Part shown: positions 1 to 10,800 of the stretch, piece by piece | How the letters are laid out: each line of letters starts with the position of its first letter | Position numbering within the stretch: position 1 is the stretch's first letter | DNA from: Pelargonium cotyledonis | Lineage: Eukaryota; Streptophyta; Magnoliopsida; Geraniales; Geraniaceae | Direction of reading: 5' to 3' | DNA length: 25,348 nucleotides | NCBI GenBank assembly: GCA_036897625.1 | Contig: JAYMTA010000675.1 | Coordinates: forward strand, 1-25,348 | The notes under the pieces: model-generated | Databases searched by the model: none | What the model saw: the letters and a program-made list of their open reading frames with translations, nothing else | Told to the model about the DNA's origin: nothing | Translations under genes and position numbers: made by a program

Positions 1-1408
1 TATTATAATAATTTTTTATAAAGTAAATGTCTTCAACCTCTTGTCTTCAACCACGTACCGTCAGCTTCTTCACCAACGATGGAGCACAGAATGGACCGAT
101 GGCGCCAGTGACGATGACGGAGTACAGAACAGACGAGGCCGGCCATTTTTTAGGTCCTCCATTCCAGCGTTGCTGCTCTCGTGGACCTGGGTTGAGATCG
201 CCAGATCTGGCCACGATCCTCCGCCACTCGTGATATGCTTTGTGAAACCTGTTCTTATTTTTTGCGCTTAAGATCAAAAATAAAGCAAGGTGTTTAACAT
301 ATTGCCTATTATATTATGCTCCTAATTTGTTGGTAGGATTGCAATCTTTATATTCATAAAATAGTTAAAGTCACATTGCAAAATTTGATTGTTATATGTT
401 TAATAATATAACTGTGAAGGGTGTAAGGGATGCAATTTGTGGTTATCCAAATTTGCTTTATCTGAAATTTGGTTTTATTAATTTTGTCAGAAGGGATTTA
501 AGCTATTGGTTTTTTTTTTTTTTGGTTTTGGTGGGTGTATTAATGAGTGGTCACATTCTTGCTTTGATGTCACCTATTTCAAGCACAACAAAAATAGAGC
601 AACCCAAAAAATTGAGCAAGTGTTAATTTTCCGAGAAAGTAATAGAATTGAATTGGATTGATCAGTACCCACTTCAAAAAAATTCCCTAGAACCATCATT
701 CGGGTCTCCTCAAATCTTGAAATCTTATTCCTCGTGGGACAATTTAGTTCGTTTCAATCCAATTTCCTATTTCTTTCAACTCCAACGAGATGCAATTCTT
801 GGACTTTCCCAGCACCGTTAGTGCCATCCCCATCAAACACATTATCCTCCCGTGTATGCCGTGGAGGGATGATGGAGTATCAAATGCAGAAGCCAAAAAG
901 GAGGCAGAGACGACGACGATCAACGCGTACAGAGGAAGATGAATGAATTAGAGAGAGAATTTCATTTTTCTTTAATTTTTAATTTACAATTAAATAAATT
1001 TCACGCCAGCACTAAGAGTGTGGAAAATGTTGCCACGTCAACGATTTTTGTCACATCAGCAGACATCAGTCCACATGGGCATGTTTTAACATAGTTGTTA
1101 ACGGAGTCTAATAGTAGGGATCAAATTGAGTTCAAAACTAAAGTTTGGGTACTATTTATGATAAAATTAAATATTAGATACTAAATTGGATATCCAACCA
1201 AAGTTTGGGTATCATTGATGTCTTTAACGGTTTAACCCTTGTATAAATAGATAACTTATAATGAATATTATCTATTAATAACATTTTTTTTAACTCATAA
1301 AATATGAAAAATGGTCATGTTGTATTCTATGAGTTATTATTCGATTATTATATATTATACTAAGAATTTATGCACGAAAGAACTGAAAATAGATGAAAAA
1401 ATAAATAG
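1..1408. other. Intergenic AT-rich DNA, no supported gene
   Basis: Open frames here are short and unlike any family I recognise. The segment has a T-run near 510-524. About 640-960 is less AT-rich; read on the minus strand it begins with a CT-rich stretch and carries a short open frame, resembling a 5' leader without a recognisable product. I see nothing else that can be annotated with confidence. Confidence 0.5.
1004..1250. repeat. Degenerate interspersed repeat, probable transposon end
   Basis: Contains phrases common at the ends of plant DNA elements: gccacgtcaacg, cacatcagcag, ttaacggagt and ttaacggtttaaccc. The phrase aaagtttgggtac/atc occurs twice (about 1139 and 1199). No matching inverted end or target duplication was found, so class and borders are unknown. 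Confidence 0.35.
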
Positions 1409-1650
1409 AAAATAATAAGAAAAATTACACATACCTATCCCATCTTAACATCTTTTAACCCTGAATATTCTAAACTATTGAACTAATTATTGGCTACCCT
1501 GAACTATGCCAAACATATTTGCATTCATTTTTTCCGTTATAGTTAACGGAATATTTTAAAAAATGAGTCATATGCCCAGCACATGACCAATTTATTTTTG
1601 AAATTCTAAAATTACCCTTGACTACCCTTCTTCTTCTTCTATGGTTCGTC

Positions 1651-1790
1651 GGCAAAATCATTTGTTCGCCGGATAATTCAAAGCCTCACCGGATAATTCA
1701 AAACTTTGCTGGAAAATTCAAAGTTTTACTGGAAAAATCAAATTGTTGCCAGAATCAGCAAAATTTCGTCGGAAACACAATAAAATCATC
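1651..1790. repeat. Minisatellite, seven exact-length 20-bp units
   Basis: Seven consecutive 20-base units start at 1651, 1671, 1691, 1711, 1731, 1751 and 1771. They share the form GGAAAATTCAAA followed by a variable T-rich end; for example ggataattcaaagcctcacc, ggataattcaaaactttgct and ggaaaattcaaagttttact. The outer units are the most diverged. It sits inside the Mutator-like element. Confidence 0.75.
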
Positions 1791-1974
1791 AGAGTTTTTT
1801 GTTTGACTATTTTCACAAATTTCATATAATTTAACCCAAATCCAAAATTTTAATCAATCATTAGATATGATATAGTAAATTTACAAAGAATTAACCCAAA
1901 ATTTACCAAACGTTGCCAAAACTTACATGAAAATTCAGATCTGGAAATTCTTTTAAAAATAAAATCAAACAGTG

Positions 1975-2400
1975 CCGTGACCCATGGCTTCGTCCGGCGG
2001 AGAGCACGACGGCGAGCTCGTGAGCCTTGGCCTGGACCAAAAACCGGCGACCCTCGGCGACGTTTTGCCGGAGTTTCCAAATCTCCCACTCAACCCACCG
2101 ATCTGGAACACCACGCCGCCATTTTCTGGAGCTCGGCCATTGGAGGAGCTCGATGGAGCTCGGCCATGGAGGATGCCGGAGCTCGGCTATTCAAGGAGCT
2201 CTGCCATCGATCTCGGCCATTGAAAGAGCTCGACGGAGATGGCCGATCTCGCCCTCGCGTGGCCGGCCGTCGATGAAGAACAGGAGAGTCGGAGCAGCAG
2301 ATCGAGTAGTCGTCGATCGATTTGTCGCCTGGAGCAGCAGATGCAGCCGTCGCCTGTGTAGTCGCGGTCCGCCGTCGATTGGAGAAGAAGAACAGTGAAG
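1975..2400 (+). other. GC-rich core of the transposon, possible captured gene fragment
   Basis: Base composition changes sharply here from AT-rich to strongly GC-rich. ATG at 1984 has a good plant context (cccATGGCTTCG) and opens 79 codons (MASSGGEHDGELVSL...), but other frames on both strands are open too, as expected of GC-rich DNA. I recognise no domain. GAGCTC occurs six times in 2129-2231, within loose repeats of GGAGCTCGGCCAT. A captured exon or an expanded simple repeat are both possible. Confidence 0.4.
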
Positions 2401-2648
2401 ATCGAGGAAGACGAACAATTGCAGTCATCTTTTTTTTTTTTAATTTAAAGTTAATGGCCTGTTTGGTTTACTTTTTTTTCATTTTAAATGGTATTTTGGT
2501 CATTGGACGGAGAAATGAATGAAATTTTGAATGAAAAGATATTTGACATAGTTTAGGGTAGTCAATAATTAATTAAAATAGTTTAGGGTATTTAGATTTA
2601 AAAGGGGCTAAAAGGAAATGATAGATATGTCTAATTCGCAAAATAATA

Positions 2649-2967
2649 ATAATTCAGTGTCTACGTGGCCGTCACTTGTCAGCTACAAAAAAAGAAGAGA
2701 GAGTACTTTATTACAGAGCAGCAGAGGAGCTTCCGTGGCTGCCTCGACGACATCGACCCGATAAGCTTGGATATGTGTGTCGGACCCTACCATTCTCATT
2801 CTCTACTGTACATCTCCCCAATTCGGGTCACATTTAGGGTTCTTCCTCTTTCACCTACATTTTCCCTCTTCCTCTTCCTCTTTCGTCGCTCTCAGATTTG
2901 GGAACCGACCTTCGATTCGCTGGCTCAAGATTCCAACCTATTCACCAATTCAGTTAGCTATGATAAA
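2649..2967 (+). promoter_or_regulatory. EMF2: EMF2 proximal promoter and 5' leader
   Basis: Only 319 bases separate the transposon from the start codon. An ABRE/G-box-like ACGTGGC lies at 2663-2669. From about 2850 to 2895 the strand is very CT-rich (repeated ttcctctt), as in many plant 5' leaders, and tttagggtt at 2833-2841 is a partial telo-box in reverse. No clear TATA box is visible. Upstream ATGs occur at 2773 (in frame with the main start) and 2960 (out of frame, overlapping it). The transcription start cannot be placed from sequence. Confidence 0.5.
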
Positions 2968-3002
2968 ATGCCAGGCATCCCGTTAGTTGCTCGCCAGACC
3001 TC
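2968..3002 (+). CDS. EMF2: EMF2 exon 1 (start, N-terminal cap)
   Basis: Encodes residues 1-12, beginning MPGIPLVARQT. This start was chosen because EMF2 proteins begin with almost this same peptide and A at -3 is favourable. The donor is gtacgt at 3003 and the exon ends in phase 2. The upstream sequence stays open in this frame to an ATG at 2773, so an extended form cannot be excluded from sequence alone. Confidence 0.9.
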
Positions 3003-4797
3003 GTACGTTTCCAATTTTTGTTGCTGCTCCAATTCTTGTAATTTGAATTTTGTAGCTGTTGTTCGTATATTGATTGATCATGAATTCTTGATTGCAGGTG
3101 CTCTAGAAGCTCTGATCAGATGTGCCGGCAGGATTCTCGGGTGCGTTTGTCAGCAGAAGAGGAAGTTGCCGCCGAGGAGAGCCTTTCAGTGTATTGTAAG
3201 CCTGTAGAGCTCTACAACATTCTTCAGCGCCGCGCCGAGAGAAATGTAATGTGTTTAATATAATTGGCCTGCTAGATGAAAAATGCTCTAGTTTGGCTTT
3301 GAACATTCATTCCTGTTTCCATTTCCTTGAGCTTGGTCCTTCAAATATTTTAATATGATTGATTGTTCGGATTTTTGTATCGTTGGAAGTATTAAAGTGT
3401 TTCTAACTTGGCATGTACCTGATGCAGCCGGCGTTTCTCCAAAGATGTTTGTGCTACAAAATAGAGGCAAGTCACAAAAGAAGGTAAATTTTAAGTTTAG
3501 ATATATTAACTATTTAAATGTGTGTTTAAGTGCTTGTTTGGAATGTCTATGAACTTATGAAGATTTGAGTGTTTGTATGTAGAGACTTGAAAAGGGATTG
3601 TTGAGGATTTGAAATGGCTGTAGTGAATTGAGTGTTGTATGGTTAACCTATGTCTTCAGGAGGTTTAAAAGCAGGTTTGAAAAGTATGATTGTCTGTAAT
3701 GATGAATGAAATTTCTAAAAGAATTGAGTGTTTAAAAGCAGTTCGTTGGTGCGATAGAAATTGTTCTTATCTCCTCAACGTCAATTGATGCTATTATAAC
3801 AAATATTACTTTCGACTCTGTGCATGAGACAGTGATGTCCTGTCCAAGTTTGTTGATGGTTATGCATGCTGAGACATATTGGTTATATATTTTTCTTGTC
3901 AAAGTCATCTGATTTTACCTTTTTCAATATTTTTCTTGAGTAATAATTGTTATGCACCACAAGTAGGACTAGATGAAGCAAGTAAAAGATAGTGTTGGGA
4001 GAATTTAGGTAAAGGGGTATCCATTGGAGATGAGATATCTCTTGGGGTGATTTAAATGGACACCAGAAAGGATAAACAAGGTTTTGAAAGAGTGCATAAC
4101 TCATGAGAATTTTGGGTATTGAGATAGAAATGAGGTGGGAGAGATTTAGAATTTGGAATGTCATATTATTTGTACTTAGCAAACACTTGGTTTAGCATGC
4201 AAGGCACACACTTACATTTGGAAGTGGTTTAATACTAGTCAAATAGAATATATCCTTACACAAACAGAGGACAAAATAGACATGTAGTTTTGTAAAGGTG
4301 TCCTAGTTTGTTGTTTAGTGAAACGATATATGTTTTTAATTATAGATTCTCACCTTAAGAAAATGTATAGAAAAAAGGGAACAAAGAGCCTAGGATTAGA
4401 CCGTGGATCTTAAATAGAAGAACCAAATTGATTATAGGTAGATGATGTCTAAGGAAGCTAGATGGAATTTACTTGAGGACACTAGTATCATGTAGGCATA
4501 AATGACAACTTGCATTAGGAGGTTATATAAGGTGTGGTCATAGATAAAGAACTTGGCAGTCGAATGAGAATATGCAAAATGCTGTTGAGGAGAAAAGAAA
4601 TCGCTATAGGAGGTAAGGGTACCATTGAAAACACATGAAAAATAGAAGACGACAAAAAAAAAAAAAAGCACTATGAATGTAGTTGTGGAGCTATGCACAA
4701 AGCACATATTGAGTTATATTAGAAGTTCAAAATTGAAGTTGGATAAAGATATGTAGAGAGTTGCCAAGGTAAGGATTAAAAGATCTGTGCCAAGTGC

Positions 4798-4840
<43 letters not shown>

Positions 4841-7800
4841 ATTATGGAAGCCATGGAGGCCGGTTGGAGGAACCATGGTTTTTAAGGCATACTATGATAA
4901 GTCAGGTACAAGAAGTTTTGAAGTACATGTAGGAAAAACAATCAGACCAAACAACATTCTCATAAAAGTGGTTGATAACGTTGAGCGATTCAAGCACAAT
5001 CGTCAAATTATATAGTGATATGAAATATGGATGTCGTTTCCACATGAATGGTTTTGTCAATAACTGAAATTATTGTGCCCTAATGTTCAAGCTAAATATA
5101 ATAAGTGCGACTGTGATTTGTAATTTAGAGAGAGAGAGAGAGAGAGAGAGAGAGCATTGATAAACGACAAGTATATTAAGGAAAGATAGAAAGAGTTTTT
5201 AACAACTTACATTATAGAAGCCATGGAGGCCGGTTGGAGGAACCATGGTTTTGTAAGGCATATTATGAAATGGCAGGTACAAGAAGTTTTGAAGTAGATG
5301 TAGGAAAAGCAATCAGACCAAACAACATTCTCATAAAAGTGGTTGATAATGTTGAGCGATTCAAGCACAATTGTTAAATGATATAGTGATATGAGATACG
5401 GATGTCGTATCCACTTGAATGGTTTTGTCAATAATTGAAATTATTGTGCCCTAATGTTCAAGCTAAATATAATAAGTGCGGCTGTGATTTGTAATTGTGA
5501 TATGAGTGACCAGATATGTAAATAAAGCAAAGTAAATACAAAGTTGTTTCGGATTAGAGAGATCAAGGAACTTGGGTTCACCATGTTATAGCCATATGAA
5601 TGCAAAAGTGACATGAATTATAGAATGACGATGCAAGCAATTCCACTTTAAAATATGCAAGCCCCCTCTCGAGGAACTTACAAGTACTAATTTACCCAAA
5701 TCATATCAATGATCAATCTCATGCGTTGGGGTCTGTCAAACTAAGTCATTTAGATGAATATAAGCTTCATTGCTATCTCTAGTGAATGACCTAACAATGT
5801 TCAATGATTAATTTATGGAATTAATTGACTTTGTTCAAGAACAAAAAATAGCAATTGCAAGAGAATTCGGGAATGGAATGTGGTTAATTGAAGAATAGCT
5901 GAACAATCTGTTACACAAGCACTTTCTCTCACTTGTTTCTCACACTACAATTCATTTCTCCAAAACTGCCTCTTACAGAAAATATCTCACTTTTTATATC
6001 ATCACCATCTATGACTATGCACATATGTGTATCAGGATTCTTAAAATCCATGCTACTAATGAAAAGGACCCTTGTGACCTTCATTAATTGATACTAAAAG
6101 ACCCAATTACCCTTGTCATATTTTGACATATGACAATAGCCCTCCCTTTAAACAAGATCTTGTCCTCAAGAATGAACTAGTTTCAATCAATGAAGATTGA
6201 AGTGTGGAAACCTCTCCAATATGGTCTGATAATCTTCCCAAGATGCTTCATCAACTGAACCATTAGTCCATTGAATGAGGACTTGGACCACAACGGCATT
6301 GTTGCGCTTAACAACCTTCCTATCCAGAACGGCCACAAGATGCACCATCACCTGTCCCGAGGTGTCACTGATTGGAACAGTGGAACAAACAGTACCTCGG
6401 CCCAACTTTTGAGCAAAACATGAAATACTGGATGAAGGTGACATGTAGGAGGAAGATCAATCTTGTATGCAGCTGCCCCATAAGTAGCCACCACCTTATA
6501 GGGACCATAGAAGACTGCGGCAAGTTTTGTGAGCTCCTGTGAACCCATGACTGTCGGCGGTACGGTTGGAGCTTGAGATATACACCCTGTCTCCACAAGC
6601 GAATGTGCGTTCGGGTCTCTTTGTCTGCCTGAATTTTAATTTTGTGCTGAGCTTTCAACAGGTTATCTTTTAGTCGTTGAATGAGAAACTCTCCGTCAGT
6701 CAGAGCAGTGTCTGCTGCAATTGCAGAATCACCAGCTAAAGTAATCACCAGATTGATGAGAATGGTGGAAATAAGATTACTGTGGGGTGACTGCAATTGA
6801 TGAAGGCTTTGGGGGTTCTTTGATAAAATAAGAACCCTCTAAAGTTGAAGAGGAAGTTTTATAGATTAGTTGTACGACCAGTTTGTTGCATAAGGCTGAA
6901 TGTTGGGCTCCAAAGAGATTATAAAACCATAAGATGAGGTAGTATATATGATAAATTGAGAATGCTTAGGTGGATATGTGATAATACTGGGAAAGATAGA
7001 ATTAGGAATGGAACTATATGAGCAGGAGTTGAGGTAGCTTAAATTGAAATAAGGTGAGGTAAAACCATTTGAGTTGGTTTAATTCTGTGCTAACAAGGGT
7101 GATTAGCGACCCCATAAGAAATTGTGAGAGATTTCAGTTACGAAAAACAAAGAAGAGTAGGAGAAGATCTAAGTTAGCATAATAAAGAAGTGACAAAAAT
7201 CATTGTAATTCATAACTTAACAGATGGTAGCATTAGATATGATGTTGTGTAGGAGGATAATACAAGTAGAATATTCAAAGGAGTTCTCTTAATTGATTTA
7301 TGTAGCCGACTCTATCACTGTTTGGGAAATGGTTTGGTTTTTCTCGTAAAACTTATTTAATATTTTTGATACTTAAGTTTATCTGCACTTATTTACTTGT
7401 TTATTTTTTGCAATTGGATATAGCCGATTGAGTAGTCTGAGATACTAACTTGGTTGGTCTTGTTTGATGTAGAATACAAATGACAGTTTCTCTGTCAGGG
7501 ACTTTGAGTGAAGTAGAAGCTCATAGTCTGTTTCCACTGCACATCTTGTTAGCGAGATTAGTTTCTGATGTTCGAGTTCCTGAGGTATCTCTCTTCTCAA
7601 GCCAAACTGATGAATTAGTGTACATATATTCCAATGTGATATGGAGGTAGAATTCTGCAGTTCACATTTTATTTCTGACTTGTCACATTTTCCATAAAAG
7701 TATTCTGCAGTATATCGTTTCAGTCGTGCATGTATTTTAACCAATTATGCTGGAGCTGGAGGAAACCTTTCTACCCAAGCATGTTTTACTATCCCTGAGA

Positions 7801-10800
7801 TTAGCAAGCTAGCATTAGAGGCCAAATTTTGCTCAGTTGCCATCTTGCTTGTCAGCTGTGGTATGCATTTTTGTGCAATTTTTTAATATGAGGATTCGTG
7901 TATGAATATTGTTGCGTTATGTATTGTTTATATTTTGCTGCAGCTGGATCTCAAAATTCGTCTGGAGTTGATTTAACCAAGAGTCATTTGCATACTTCAT
8001 CACCATGTAAGGGATACCAATACCTTAGTTGCTTAAGCCTGTGCGTTTTTGTATCACCTGTCATCTGTTATGGCATCTGCTGATTATAGTTAGTTTTAGG
8101 CTTTAAGATCACTTCTCCTTACACTAGTCATCTGAGTGGAGTGTGAATATTCATTTCCCAGGCGATATTTTTTCCACTTAAATTTCATGTAATCTTGACA
8201 GCAAATGTTGGTCTATACTGCCTATTGGGAAAGATATCATTGGAATCACTCTATACATCTTGGGAGAAGTCTCCAAACCTGATTTTGGGACAGAGAGCTG
8301 AAATGAAACCAACTGTTAGCATGCATCCTTGCTTCTTGAAGGTATTGGCAGAGCAAAATTAGATTTTTCTTCCCCGTCTAATTTTCTTACTGACTTTTGC
8401 TTATCATTCCAAATCATGACTTTGAGCACTCACTTTGTCTACAAATGTTTTTTGCTTTAATATATTTTAATTTCATTCCTGGTAAAGCTGAGTCTCTGCA
8501 TTCTTTGGCACAAACAGGTCAAAGTTAAAATTTTGGTTTCATTATAACAGATTCAAATTTATTCGTTCTGGTGTGTGATAGTTTATACTTATAGCCTTCT
8601 ATTACTATATGGCTATACACCAATATATATGATTTATATATTGAATGTTGGAACTTGGAACTTGACATTGACACGGAAGTCTATAGCTTGCTGGTTATGT
8701 AGACAATTGGAAGGAATTTTGGGGCGCCTAACGCTATCTGAGCTAGTTAAACTGCAAGGAAATGTCTAGAGTTTATTCATGTTTCACAATCCCTTTGTAT
8801 TCTAAATCTTAGTTTCTTTGGGTTTTTTACCATTCTTCTTTTTACAGCTGAGTGGTTCAAATGGGGACAACTGCATATCTTTTCGAACTCCTAATAATTC
8901 CATTGTTGGGGTATGTTTCTCTTACCATCTTTTTGTTCAATTTTGAAAGATTAAATTTTGATAGTATGATCGGTCTTTGCCAAAACCATTGTTAAGTCAG
9001 CTGTTGGTTTTCTTAACTGTTTGAATTTTTGAAGACTGCACAGCAAGTGCAAGTTGTCATTTCTGCCGAAGAATTAGGGGCCAAGGAAAAATCTCCTTAC
9101 AATTCTTACAGCTGTAGTGACATTCCTTCATCATCATTGTCTCATATTGTTCGGTAAGCTTCATTTTTTTTATACGTGCTCTTACCAAACTTCTAGCAGT
9201 CTAGCACTTGATGATGCAACTCATATCTGTACTTTTCATTTCAAATGTTAGTTATGTATACAAAACTCGGTTTTTGAATGACGTGGCTAGAGCTGGCAAT
9301 TCATGCTGATGTGTTGAAGTTTAGTATGTGATATATGTGCCAACACTATTGCAACACATTTTAATAATAATTTTGAAATGTTAAACATGAATAGGACACT
9401 TGAATAATTAGGTAACATGACACAAAACGAATAACAAGTTTAAGTAAATGAGTTCATGATGACTCCAAACAACCCAAAGTGCTCAAATAAATTAAATGGG
9501 ATGATTACGCATGACTACCTCGTGGTATTATACACAAACACATACCCTAAGAAATATTCCAGGACACAACTACGAAAAATATCTCTAATCATGTGTCTGG
9601 CATGTGAACTAATTTTTCGTAGTAACCATCTTACACCCCACATGATTTTTTCTGCCTTATTCGTCAATGCCAAACATCTTCTATTAATTTATTCTCTTTC
9701 ATCTTTTACACTCTTCATATTCCTACATATGCTCGCTGGTACCATGATGGCCCATGGTTGTTCCTATAGAACCACCTGTTTTGGCTATCAATCCTATGTA
9801 CCAAATCTGCAACAATTCCTTCCAGTTCCGGAATTCCACAACGAAAAATTGAAATGAGGCAAAGTTTGTTAATTTTGTTCTATACCAAAGATAATTTTGT
9901 CCTGAGTATTGCGAATCAACTTTGGAACATCCCAGTTGTCGTATCAATTTCACAAAGTTTCATCAACTAGAGGAGATGTGCCCATTTTTTTCTTCATAAC
10001 CAAAATATGCTTTGATTGACTAGGTAGAAGAGACCCAAGTGAAGGATTCTGAAATTGATTTGATCGTCAACATTCAGGCAACAATGGTCCTAAGTGTGCT
10101 GGAGATTGTGATTTGTAGGTACAAAATAGAGGAAGGAAATATGATAAAATTTCTTTACAGGGACTGGATATGGGGACCATTCTTTAAAGTTAAAGAAAAA
10201 TGAAATCTAGTATTTATGGTGTTATTTAAATGTTAAATTTAAGAGGAAGGGTAAAATGATAATTTTATTCATCACTAGCATTATTGCAAACAAATGAAGG
10301 GGGTAAAGCACATGGTAGTTAAGTGTACAACAAGGTGTCCATACATATTTACGCCAAAAATAAATGAGTTCATGACATGACACAATTCAACACGACTTGA
10401 CCCGATGAAACACAATTTTGTAACCTGAATTTGACCCAGTTAACTTGTTTTAATAAAAAATTGCATCTCAATTAAGATAATACAAGGAAATAACATATAA
10501 GAACAATGATTAATTATTGAAACTCATAATTTAACTTGAACTGTATTGTGCGTGTAAGACAACACAATTTTAAAATGTCTAGTGTTCTTGAATGTTGAAC
10601 CCTACACTTCGTGCATGATGTGTCCCACGTCATGGCCGAAATTGCCAGCTCTTGGTGTGGATTGGTATGAAATCATAGCTAAAATGTTGTTCATATGCTT
10701 TTCTAAATCCCTACATTTAATTATTATTAACAATAAACGTCATTCCACCCAAATTTTTGATTTTTGTGGTTATACTGCTCTAGTTTTTTGTAAATCTTCA

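Larger units (their letters stand above)
1409..2648. mobile_element. Mutator-like non-autonomous DNA transposon (possible Pack-MULE) with 9-bp target duplication
   Basis: Ends of about 120 bp are inverted copies of each other: the left end near 1421-1545 (attacacatacctatc..., taaactatt, aattattggctaccctgaactatg) and the reverse complement of 2505-2637 (attagacatatctatc..., taaactatt, aattattgactaccctaaactatg) align at roughly 80% by eye. AAAATAATA occurs immediately outside both ends (1409-1417 and 2640-2648), a 9-bp duplication as expected for Mutator elements, although such AT-rich sequence could match by chance. No transposase is seen. The interior has a 20-bp tandem repeat and a GC-rich core (about 1975-2400) very unlike its surroundings, which could be captured host sequence. 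Confidence 0.72.

Noticed and set aside
1651..1790. CRISPR-like array
   Set aside because: Units are contiguous 20-bp diverged repeats without spacers, in a plant transposon.
1977..2428. Overlapping long frames on both strands in the GC-rich core
   Set aside because: GC-rich DNA lacks stops in most frames; none shows a known domain, so none is called as a gene.
2665..3207. 180-codon open frame over the EMF2 start
   Set aside because: It is leader plus exon 1 read straight through intron 1; after the exon 1 donor its frame differs from that of exon 2.
3883..4707. Minus-strand open frames
   Set aside because: They are antisense shadows of the LINE remnant.
9456..9857. 133-codon open frame
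   Set aside because: Begins across the 15-base duplication, lies in a transposon insertion, has no recognisable domain and shows Leu/Phe/Ser-rich chance composition.
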